From positions 1 to 6,457 of the forward strand of contig JAGRKY010000487.1 in assembly GCA_020442095.1 (NCBI GenBank): a DNA stretch of 6,457 nucleotides, written 5' to 3'. The position numbers and the translations under genes are program-made. Under the pieces are notes generated by a model. That model was not told the DNA's origin and did not search any database. It was given only the letters and a program-made list of their open reading frames with translations. The first letter of the stretch is position 1; each line of letters opens with the position of its first letter. This DNA comes from Bauldia sp. Its GTDB lineage: Bacteria > Pseudomonadota > Alphaproteobacteria > Rhizobiales > Kaistiaceae. Positions 1 through 5,319 of the stretch are shown here, piece after piece.

Positions 1-58
1 TGCCGCCACCATAGGTCTTGGTGAGGCCCTGCATGTGATAGATGAACTGGCGCGCCAT
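1..58 (-). CDS. ettA: Energy-dependent translational throttle protein EttA (ABC-F), N-terminal fragment
   Basis: Only the first 19 codons are present; the gene runs off the left edge. The peptide begins MARQFIYHMQGLTKTYGGG, which I recognise as the conserved N-terminus of alphaproteobacterial EttA, just ahead of the first ABC domain. EttA is a cytosolic ABC-F ATPase that binds the ribosomal E site and gates the first steps of elongation according to ATP/ADP level (family knowledge). The ATG at 58-56 is preceded by GGAG (complement of 64-67) with a five-base spacer, which supports this start. It points the same way as the exported-protein pair upstream of it but is separated by 183 bases, so it is probably a separate housekeeping unit. 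No Walker motif is visible because of truncation, so the call rests on the N-terminal peptide alone. Confidence 0.8.
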   Translation of the reverse strand, partial: MARQFIYHMQGLTKTYGGG

Positions 59-241
59 GGAGACTCCGGGCCGGCCGCCGCGACCGGCAATTTGGGAAAG
101 AACCGTAGATAGGATCGGCGCCCTTCTAGTGGAACCGGTGCACCGCGCGCAAGGGGGCCCCGGCCGCGCGGGGTCCACCTCCACCGCTTGCATCCGCCCT
201 CGCCGCCGCCCGGGCAGGCGACGCATTCCCGGTCGAACGCG
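59..241 (-). other. Intergenic region with weak hairpins, upstream of ettA
   Basis: This gap lies between the Tat-exported protein gene and ettA. It holds two GC-rich inverted repeats. One has arms CCGCGCG (143-149) and CGCGCGG (165-171) around a loop containing GGGGCCCC. The other has arms TCGCC (200-204) and GGCGA (217-221) around GCCCGGGC, about 20 bases past the upstream stop. Neither is followed by a T tract, so termination there is only possible. The ettA promoter should lie between about 70 and 140, but I found no convincing -35/-10 pair; the nearest is a weak TTCCAC-N17-TATCTA on the minus strand. I see no gene here. Confidence 0.35.
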
Positions 242-2098
242 CTAGTCCTCCACGACGAGGAAGAACTTCGCCGCCTCGGCCGGAGGCTGGCCGGGATTGG
301 TGACGCGAAGGTCGCGCGGACCGGACGTGGCGCCCTCACCGACCGCGACGGTCAGGCGCAGGAGCTGCCATGCGCTCGGCGTGGTGAAGCCGGGGACATT
401 GTAGATGACCTCTTCCAGGGCGCGCACGGTAACCGCAATCGTTTCGTCGACCGTGCCGGTCGCCGGATCGACAAAGGCCACCGTCGGCAATGCGCCATCG
501 ATCGCCGGCACGAAGTCGCCGCCGGTGAGCGCCAGACCGCCGGTCCAGCCGCGCTTGACCCGCGGCGCAACGATGACGACGTTGCTCGCCAGGTTCATCG
601 TGACATCGGGTCGGTTCGGCACCTGGTAGACGCTGCCGTAATAGGCGTCCCACAGCTCCTCGAACATGATCTGGACCGGCGCCGCGCCGGCGGTGAGGCT
701 GCCCTCGGGCAGGCGGACAACGTTCCGGAGCTTCGGCGCCGGCCGCTCGGCCGGAATCGCCATGGCGACCAGCGCCACGTTGAACGTCTCGAGCACTTGC
801 GAGCCCCAGCGGAGCGGCACGCCGTTGATGGTCACGTCTGCGAGGCCGAAGGAGACGCCGGCCCGCCTCCACGCATCCGGTATCTCCAGACGGGCATTGA
901 GGATGAAGTCGTAGGTCTCCGGAAAACCGGGAAGCGTCTCGCGGCCGCGGACAACGCGATAGAGGTCATCGGGCCTCGCCCCGGGCGGCAGGTTCGGATC
1001 GTCCGGCAACCGCCACGAACGGAAATCGGGACGTTGCAGGTAGAGGCCTACGGGGTTGGCGAGCGATATGCGGTAACCGAGGCCGACGATCTGGTTGCCG
1101 ACCTGGCTGATGTGCGGATCGCTGTTGCGGTGAAGCTGGCCGTAGTCGTTGGCGCAAATCAGTTCGGTGGCGTTGGCGTTGCCCTGCCGGCGTTGTGCGG
1201 CGATCTCTCCGGCGAGCCCGATTTCGGTCTGAAGCGTGTTCGGCGTGCTGGTCAGATGGACGGCGCCGCCGCCGCCGTCGTCCATGACGGTGCCGCGGTT
1301 CCATTTGTTGAGGGGGTCATAGGCCGGCTGTCCGGTCGCCGGGTCGATCACCGCCGCGCCGTCGACCCTGAGCTCCAGGTCTTCCATCGCCACCTGCGGA
1401 CCGAGGATCTCGCGGTAGAGCGCCAGCACGCGCTCACGGTCGACCCGCCACAGGGTGAACCAGTATTCCGGGTTCTCGCAGGTGACGTCGATCCGCTCCA
1501 GCTTGCCGGCGCCATCGCGGCGCACCGCCATCTCGCAGTATTCGTCGAGCCATCCGCGATAGCCGTAGGGCGGGAAGGAAATCCGCTCGACGTCGCCCGG
1601 CCGGCCGGCGAGGATGCCGCATTCGACGTCGGCGGTGTTGATCATCGGCGATCCGGCCGCGCCACCATTCAGCGTGCCGGTGTCGGCGAACTCCCATTGC
1701 TGCTCACGTGTGAACGCCGGGAAATAATACATGATGCGGTTCGGAAAGGCGTTCCAGGCGATCTGCTGGACAATCGCGCCGTCGATGTCGGTGGAGCGCG
1801 GATTGAAGTAATAGTCGTTGTAGGAGTCGAACAGCGACGACCACGGATCGCCCAGGATCGCCTGTTCCGTCCAGCCGTTGACGTTGGTGTTCCAGTCGCG
1901 ATTCAAGAGCGCCTGCGAGGCCGGGTTATCGGCGAGATCGCGGATCATCGCCGGTGGATCGAATCGCGCAAGCCCGCCCGTCGGCGCGGCAATCGCGGAA
2001 CCGGAAGAGAGACGACCGCAGGCAAGCGATGCGGCGCCCGCGCCGGCAAGCCGAAGCAGCTGGCGGCGCGACATCGACAATGGCCGATGACGGCTCAC
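242..2098 (-). CDS. Tat-exported protein of unknown function, partner of the CxxCH protein
   Basis: This is a 618-residue protein I cannot assign to a named family. The N-terminus carries a twin-arginine signal: SRRQLLRL at residues 10-17 (Arg11, Arg12), a short Ala/Gly/Leu core, and a likely cut after the Ala-Ile-Ala-Ala at 35-38. Tat export implies that it folds, perhaps around a cofactor, before crossing to the periplasm. The mature part is rich in aromatics (residues 86-130), has cysteines at 160, 188, 207 and 315, and has His323 and His329 in a polar stretch. Residues about 535-618 look like a beta-rich, Ig/TIG-like C-terminal domain, with a GPRDLRVTNPG motif at 593-603. The GTG start at 2098 overlaps the stop of the upstream CxxCH gene as GTGA and has GGAGG (complement of 2106-2110) seven bases ahead. 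An in-frame ATG at 2074, which keeps the RR motif, is the alternative. The open frame extends upstream to 2563, but that part lies inside the cytochrome gene and is not used here. Coupling suggests that the two products act together. Coding is confident; function is unknown. Confidence 0.85.
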   Translation of the reverse strand: MSRHRPLSMSRRQLLRLAGAGAASLACGRLSSGSAIAAPTGGLARFDPPAMIRDLADNPASQALLNRDWNTNVNGWTEQAILGDPWSSLFDSYNDYYFNPRSTDIDGAIVQQIAWNAFPNRIMYYFPAFTREQQWEFADTGTLNGGAAGSPMINTADVECGILAGRPGDVERISFPPYGYRGWLDEYCEMAVRRDGAGKLERIDVTCENPEYWFTLWRVDRERVLALYREILGPQVAMEDLELRVDGAAVIDPATGQPAYDPLNKWNRGTVMDDGGGGAVHLTSTPNTLQTEIGLAGEIAAQRRQGNANATELICANDYGQLHRNSDPHISQVGNQIVGLGYRISLANPVGLYLQRPDFRSWRLPDDPNLPPGARPDDLYRVVRGRETLPGFPETYDFILNARLEIPDAWRRAGVSFGLADVTINGVPLRWGSQVLETFNVALVAMAIPAERPAPKLRNVVRLPEGSLTAGAAPVQIMFEELWDAYYGSVYQVPNRPDVTMNLASNVVIVAPRVKRGWTGGLALTGGDFVPAIDGALPTVAFVDPATGTVDETIAVTVRALEEVIYNVPGFTTPSAWQLLRLTVAVGEGATSGPRDLRVTNPGQPPAEAAKFFLVVED

Positions 2099-2110
2099 GG
2101 ATCGGCCTCC
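2095..2110 (-). promoter_or_regulatory. GTGA stop/start overlap with strong Shine-Dalgarno
   Basis: On the minus strand, GGAGG (complement of 2106-2110) is followed after seven bases by GTG at 2098-2096. The last two bases of that GTG and the following A form the TGA stop of the upstream cytochrome-like gene at 2097-2095. The arrangement decides the GTG start of the Tat protein and indicates translational coupling, as expected for subunits made in fixed ratio. Confidence 0.7.
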
Positions 2111-3630
2111 GTCCCCTCGGCCGGCCACTCCGGCGGTGGCTCGGCGGCGTCGCGCGCGAAAGCCGCTGCGAGGTTTCGCAGGACAAAGCTGTAGTCGGAC
2201 GCGAAGTTGCGCGATCCCGACGCGCCGGTCACCGCGATCGAGGCCGTCCGGTGGCAGGACAGGCACCCGGTGGACTGCGTGAAGGTCTCGAGCATGGTGT
2301 TGGCAAGCGGCAGGGCGCTGTCGCTTGGCCGCATGCCCGCGATCGAGAGCGGCGTTACCTTCGGCGTGCCGCCGGGTGCATTCTGCTCGACCGGCGCGCC
2401 CGACCATATGGTTCCGACCAGCTGATAATACTGCCAGACCGAGTCGGTGCCGGCACCCTCGCGGATCATCTGCTGGACAGCGGCGTTGGTCTGCCGGACC
2501 AGGTTTTCGCCGCTGTCGGCGACGGGCAGTTCGCGTGTCACCTGGATCGGATAGGCCGGGCATTCCCGATTGAACAGATCAAGGCAATAGGCCGGCGCCG
2601 TGTTCGGCTGACACGAGGTGGTGGCCGGCGCCGGCGACTGCGGCCGGCAGCTGCCCACCGCCAGGGTACGGCAGGCGTCCGGCACCACCTGTTCCGTGCA
2701 CGCGCCCGACCAGAAGCGGTATCGCTCGCCGGAGGCGGTTCCATCGGCGACCGCAGAGGCATCCGGAACGTTGTCGACGTGCTCGAAGGTCGACCAGATC
2801 CACTGCGGATTGCTCTCCGTCTTGTGGACGATATGGAGGCCGACCAGCGCCACGTCGCGGATCTCGCAATGGCGCTCGCCCTCGTCGTAGACCCGGGCGC
2901 GGGCAAGCTTGTAGCGATCGTGCCAGCGTGGGTCGCCGGCGGCGCCGGGCGGCAGCATCAGCCAGGCCGCCTTGACCTCGATCGAACCGACGTCGCCGCC
3001 GGCAGTGCCGCGCGGCATGTCGACCGGCGTGCCGAGCGCCAGCGCCGGATATTGTGCGGCACGGTCGATCAATCCGCTGCGGTGGATGTAGTCGTACTGC
3101 TCGCGATTGATCAGGAATTGGTAGAGGACGGGATTGGCGTCGCGATCGGCCAGCCACGCCGGTTGCGACGCCGGAAACACCTGCTCCGTGATCGAAAAGC
3201 CGGAGCCGAGGTTGGCGTGCTGGCGCAGCGTCACCGTCACATCCACGTCGGCCGGGCAGTCCGCGGGCTGCGGGATGGCATCGGCCGCCGGCGGCCCGTC
3301 GATGCCTGCGCGGTCCGGGCCAATGCGAAGATTGGGGACATCGACGAAGGTGGACCAGGCCACCGGAGAGAGGTCGCCGGGCCGCCCGAAATCCGACGGC
3401 GTCCCGCCGCCGGCCGGCCAGTCGAGGGCGATGAAGGTCTGCCACGCAAGGCAGTTGATCGAGCTCTGGTCGTTGACCGGTGTGTCGCCGGGCACGTGCG
3501 GGTCAAGCGTCGGCGGATTGAGGCAGAGCGCGGAAAGGTCCGGCCTTTCGGCCGCTACCGCACCGCCGGCCCCGGCGACGACAAGCAGCGAGACCGTGAG
3601 AACGCCGATAAGTCGTCTCGCGCGTACCAA
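2095..3630 (-). CDS. Exported c-type cytochrome-like protein with one C-terminal CxxCH
   Basis: This 511-residue protein has a Sec signal peptide (basic MVRARR, hydrophobic core at 7-24, probable cut after Ala27), so it is periplasmic. A single haem c motif, CLSCH, sits at residues 456-460 (complement of 2251-2265), only 51 residues from the end. No Met or His follows it, so a second axial ligand would have to come from upstream, for example Met433 or Met446. Conserved-looking blocks precede it: INCLAWQTFIALDWPA (58-73) and a Trp/His-rich block at about 264-290. Six cysteines fall between 311 and 357, suggesting disulfides. The length far exceeds a class I cytochrome c, so the haem segment looks appended to a large domain of unknown role. 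The start is TTG at 3630, backed by GGGAGG (complement of 3637-3642) with a six-base spacer. The stop overlaps the next gene's GTG start. Similar proteins are usually annotated only as cytochrome c family; electron transfer to or from the Tat-exported partner is my inference. Confidence 0.85.
   Translation of the reverse strand: MVRARRLIGVLTVSLLVVAGAGGAVAAERPDLSALCLNPPTLDPHVPGDTPVNDQSSINCLAWQTFIALDWPAGGGTPSDFGRPGDLSPVAWSTFVDVPNLRIGPDRAGIDGPPAADAIPQPADCPADVDVTVTLRQHANLGSGFSITEQVFPASQPAWLADRDANPVLYQFLINREQYDYIHRSGLIDRAAQYPALALGTPVDMPRGTAGGDVGSIEVKAAWLMLPPGAAGDPRWHDRYKLARARVYDEGERHCEIRDVALVGLHIVHKTESNPQWIWSTFEHVDNVPDASAVADGTASGERYRFWSGACTEQVVPDACRTLAVGSCRPQSPAPATTSCQPNTAPAYCLDLFNRECPAYPIQVTRELPVADSGENLVRQTNAAVQQMIREGAGTDSVWQYYQLVGTIWSGAPVEQNAPGGTPKVTPLSIAGMRPSDSALPLANTMLETFTQSTGCLSCHRTASIAVTGASGSRNFASDYSFVLRNLAAAFARDAAEPPPEWPAEGTEADP
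2251..2265 (-). other. Haem c attachment motif CLSCH
   Basis: The complement reads TGCCTGTCCTGCCAC, encoding Cys-Leu-Ser-Cys-His. This is the only CxxCH in the 511-residue product and the only one in the window's genes. The two cysteines would bind haem covalently and the His would be the proximal iron ligand (established for c-type cytochromes). Confidence 0.8.
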
Positions 3631-3695
3631 GGCGGGCCTCCCTGCGCCGTCAGGAAATCCGGCGGCCGCTCCGCCGCTCGCTCACCGAGTCCAAA

Positions 3696-3720
3696 TATCC
3701 ACTGGTCTAATACCCACTGG
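3696..3720 (-). repeat. 15-base-spaced direct repeat, possible operator
   Basis: TATCCACTGG (3696-3705) and TACCCACTGG (3711-3720) are ten-base direct repeats with one difference, offset by 15 bases; on the minus strand each begins CCAGTGG. They flank and overlap the candidate -10 of the cytochrome/Tat unit. The placement suits binding of a dimeric regulator in tandem, but I recognise no known binding site. Chance is possible, though the run is A+T richer than its surroundings. Confidence 0.35.
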
Positions 3721-3736
3721 CCGATCGGCTTGTCGA
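3707..3736 (-). promoter_or_regulatory. Candidate sigma-70 type promoter of the cytochrome/Tat unit
   Basis: On the minus strand TCGACA (complement of 3731-3736, five of six matches to TTGACA) is separated by 18 bases from TATTAG (complement of 3707-3712, four of six matches to TATAAT). Transcription would begin near 3700, leaving a leader of about 70 bases before the TTG at 3630. It sits in one of the few A+T-richer patches of the 207-base gap. This is a prediction from pattern only. Confidence 0.4.
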
Positions 3737-3757
3737 GGCGCGCGCTGGCCGGCTCTG

Positions 3758-3777
3758 CCCGGGCGGTTACCGCCGGG
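3758..3777 (-). terminator. GC-rich stem-loop downstream of the FTR1 gene
   Basis: Arms GGCGG (3762-3766) and CCGCC (3770-3774) enclose a TTA loop, and CCC (3758-3760) pairs with GGG (3775-3777) past one unpaired G, giving an eight-pair stem. It lies about 60 bases beyond the permease stop and just before the candidate promoter of the next unit, where a terminator would be expected. No T tract follows on the minus strand, so it may instead mark an RNA 3' end or assist Rho-dependent stopping. Confidence 0.35.
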
Positions 3778-3837
3778 TTGACCGACGAACGCCTGCGGCC
3801 CGCCGGGTGGCACGGCCGGAGCGGCTTTGCGATCCGC

Positions 3838-4659
3838 TCAGGTCGCCACGGCCGGCCGCCGCGGCGGAGCGGCGATCCGCATCAGCACCACCATGACCGC
3901 GATCGTCGCGAGATAGGCAACGAGCTGCATCTCGCTCGGCCGGTCGCTGTAGCCGATCAGGGTGTGGAGGATGATGCCGGGAATGCTCGATTCCGGCAGC
4001 AGCCATGCGGTGTCCCAGGCGTCGGCGCCGAGCGCGGTCAGCACGCCGGCCGCGTTGAGATAGAACACCGCCTGCGCCGCAAGGCCGGCGGCGACCAGCG
4101 TGATCAGGATCCCCGTCACCTTGAAGATATGGCGCGAGGGAATGGCGATCAGGCCGAGATAGCTCAGGCCCGTCAGCGCCGCGCCGCCGAGGATGCCGAG
4201 CAGCCCGCCGATCAGGAGCTCGGTGCCGCTCGTGCCTGAAGCAACGATGCCGTAGAGGAAGAGCACGACCTCGGAGCCCTCGCGCAGCACCGCGACGCCG
4301 CAGACGATGGCGAGCGCCGCCAGCGACTGCTCGCCCGCCGAGACGGCTTCGCCGACGCTTCTGACGCGCATGGCGAGCTCCCGTCCGTGCCTCGCCATCC
4401 AGGCATTGTGCCAGGCGAGCATCGCGACCGCGAGGAGCAGCACCGCCGCGTTGAGAAGCTCCTGCCCCCTCCCCTCGAAGGCCATGCTGATGCCGCCGGC
4501 AAAAACCGCGACGATGCCGGCGCCGGCCAGCCCGCAAAGGATGCCGAAGCCGACCCACAGCCCGCGATGCGGCACGCCCCGGGTCGCCGCCAGCACGATG
4601 CCGACGATCAGCCCGGCCTCGATGACCTCGCGGAAGACGATGACAAGGGCGCCGATCAC
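3838..4659 (-). CDS. FTR1-family iron permease
   Basis: This 273-residue integral inner-membrane protein has the usual length and pattern of bacterial FTR1/EfeU-type permeases: about seven hydrophobic segments and two acidic REXXE motifs in membrane helices. These are REVIE at residues 10-14 (FREVIEAGLIVG context) and REGSE at 126-130 (LREGSEVVLFLYG context). In the family these Glu residues guide iron across the membrane. The start is GTG at 4659, with GAGG (complement of 4665-4668) five bases ahead. The gene begins only seven bases after the stop of the cupredoxin gene, so the two form an operon. By analogy with FtrBC of FtrABCD and with EfeUO, the pair would take up iron supplied as Fe(II) in the periplasm. 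No P19/FtrA, EfeB or FtrD gene is within the window. The family call is strong; whether Fe(II) or Fe(III) is the species carried is inference. Confidence 0.93.
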   Translation of the reverse strand: MIGALVIVFREVIEAGLIVGIVLAATRGVPHRGLWVGFGILCGLAGAGIVAVFAGGISMAFEGRGQELLNAAVLLLAVAMLAWHNAWMARHGRELAMRVRSVGEAVSAGEQSLAALAIVCGVAVLREGSEVVLFLYGIVASGTSGTELLIGGLLGILGGAALTGLSYLGLIAIPSRHIFKVTGILITLVAAGLAAQAVFYLNAAGVLTALGADAWDTAWLLPESSIPGIILHTLIGYSDRPSEMQLVAYLATIAVMVVLMRIAAPPRRPAVAT

Positions 4660-4666
4660 CGCTGCC

Positions 4667-5020
4667 TCACTCCGCCACCACCTTCCCCTGGGCGGTCGCC
4701 TGGTTGAAGTCGCCGAAGAAGGGATAGGTGCCGGGCTTCAGCGGGCCGATCCGGACGACGCCGCTGAGCTCACCGGGGATGATCTTCTCCACCCGAAGTT
4801 CATGCGACTCGAATTCCTCCGGCGTCGGATCCTGGTTGTCGATGGTCAGGAAGACGACGGTATCCGCCGCGACATGGACTTCGGCCGGTTGAAAGGCGTG
4901 GTCCTTGATGACGATGGTCGGGTTGGCGTCCTGTGCCACGGCGCCGATCGTGGCGCCGGCCAGGATGACGATCGCGAGGGTGCCGACCCGGCCGCGCGCG
5001 ATCCTCTTGGTTGTATCCAT
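4667..5020 (-). CDS. Exported cupredoxin-fold protein of the FTR1 iron-uptake pair
   Basis: This 117-residue product has a typical Sec signal (MDTTKR, hydrophobic core at residues 12-28, likely cut after Ala29), leaving a mature periplasmic domain of about 88 residues. It matches the cupredoxin-like domain found beside FTR1 permeases (FtrB, or the N-terminal part of EfeO): a FESHELRVEKIIPG block at 70-83 and a GPLKPGTYPFFGDFN block at 92-106. There is no cysteine, so it cannot form a classic type 1 copper site. His41, His49, His73 and nearby Glu residues are possible metal ligands. In FtrB-type systems such proteins help oxidise or hand over iron to the permease. The ATG at 5020 gives a textbook signal peptide but has a poor Shine-Dalgarno sequence. 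An in-frame GTG at 5068, with AGGG seven bases ahead, would add 16 residues and cannot be excluded. It is the first gene of the operon; the stop is seven bases before the permease start. Confidence 0.88.
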   Translation of the reverse strand: MDTTKRIARGRVGTLAIVILAGATIGAVAQDANPTIVIKDHAFQPAEVHVAADTVVFLTIDNQDPTPEEFESHELRVEKIIPGELSGVVRIGPLKPGTYPFFGDFNQATAQGKVVAE

Positions 5021-5091
5021 GCGAACCGCATAAACCCGTTGCCGCCCGCCCTGCAAGGGTTTCGTCACGGCAAGACCCTGGCATCCAACTC

Positions 5092-5108
5092 ATTGAAATT
5101 ATTCTAAT
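5092..5108 (-). promoter_or_regulatory. Irr-box-like palindrome (candidate iron regulator site)
   Basis: The minus strand reads ATTAGAATAATTTCAAT, an inverted repeat centred on 5100 with six of eight pairs matching. As I recall it, the rhizobial Irr box (ICE) has the form TTTAGAA-N3-TTCTAAA. The left half matches nearly completely, and the right half keeps ATT and AA. It lies in the most A+T-rich stretch of the divergent region, upstream of iron-transport genes, which fits. Irr is a haem-responsive Fur-family regulator of Hyphomicrobiales. A Fur- or RirA-type site is the alternative, and binding is not shown. Confidence 0.45.
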
Positions 5109-5126
5109 TCAGACCTTTGGCCACAA
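5098..5126 (-). promoter_or_regulatory. Candidate promoter of the cupredoxin-FTR1 operon
   Basis: On the minus strand TTGTGG (complement of 5121-5126) and AATAAT (complement of 5098-5103, five of six matches to TATAAT) are 17 bases apart. The Irr-box-like palindrome covers this -10, the position expected for repression. Transcription would start near 5090, about 70 bases before the chosen ATG. The -35 match is weak. Confidence 0.4.
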
Positions 5127-5166
5127 GTCCTTGATCGGCCATGTCTTGCTTGCGGTCCTATCCGAG

Positions 5167-5195
5167 GATCCGCAGCGGCCTTCCGCCGCAGGATC
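5167..5195 (+). other. Long imperfect hairpin in the region upstream of the cupin gene
   Basis: Arms GATCCGCAGCGG (5167-5178) and CCGCCGCAGGATC (5183-5195) fold around a CCTT loop with eleven pairs, one A-C mismatch and one bulged A. No T tract follows. It could be an attenuator, a protein-binding RNA element or an operator. No promoter was recognised with confidence, so whether it is transcribed as part of the cupin leader is unknown. Confidence 0.35.
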
Positions 5196-5198
5196 ATC

Positions 5199-5210
5199 CC
5201 GTCCGGACGG
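5199..5210. promoter_or_regulatory. Perfect 12-base palindrome, possible operator
   Basis: CCGTCCGGACGG is its own reverse complement and lies between the long hairpin and the cupin start. A perfect dyad without a loop suits a dimeric DNA-binding protein better than an RNA stem. I do not recognise it as a known site, and in GC-rich DNA such palindromes also arise by chance. Confidence 0.25.
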
Positions 5211-5319
5211 CGTCTCGGTCTTCCTTCGCCTTTCTTGCGAAACCGGAGAACGGAGCGGAATATCGTGAGCCTTCGTCGGGCTCGTTCCAATGCTGACCTT
5301 TTTCTTGGGAGGAAGAAGA

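Noticed and set aside
2010..2024. Possible lipobox (SLAC, Cys27) in the Tat signal
   Set aside because: The -3 position is Ser and the -2 is Leu, which does not fit the usual Leu-Ala/Ser-Gly/Ala-Cys pattern, so lipidation is not proposed.
188..2194. 668-codon open frame on the plus strand opposite the Tat protein gene
   Set aside because: It is a GC-rich antisense shadow: Arg/Asp/Val-rich, with no domain I recognise, and it reads through the reverse of a gene with a clear Tat signal and Shine-Dalgarno sequence.
2099..2563. Upstream extension of the Tat protein frame to an ATG at 2563
   Set aside because: It would overlap the cytochrome-like gene by over 450 bases and bury the twin-arginine signal inside the protein. 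The GTG at 2098 has GGAGG and the GTGA overlap.
1954..4239. 761-codon open frame on the plus strand
   Set aside because: It spans two unrelated minus-strand genes, the gap between them and part of a third, is extremely Arg-rich, and has no recognisable family. It is best explained by rarity of stops in GC-rich antisense frames.
5117..5133. TGGC...TTG resembling a sigma-54 promoter
   Set aside because: The spacing between the GG and TTG elements is two bases too long, and the GC element is missing.
5257..5286. GGAAT...CGTT resembling an EcfG (general stress) promoter ahead of the cupin
   Set aside because: The spacer is 21 bases against the expected 16-17, and the -35 lacks the final C. The pieces belong to a hairpin instead.
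5290..5319. Earlier in-frame ATG for the cupin gene
   Set aside because: The sequence between it and 5320 contains the GGGAGG ribosome site for the 5320 ATG, and the extra residues MLTFFLGGRR have no match to cupin N-termini.
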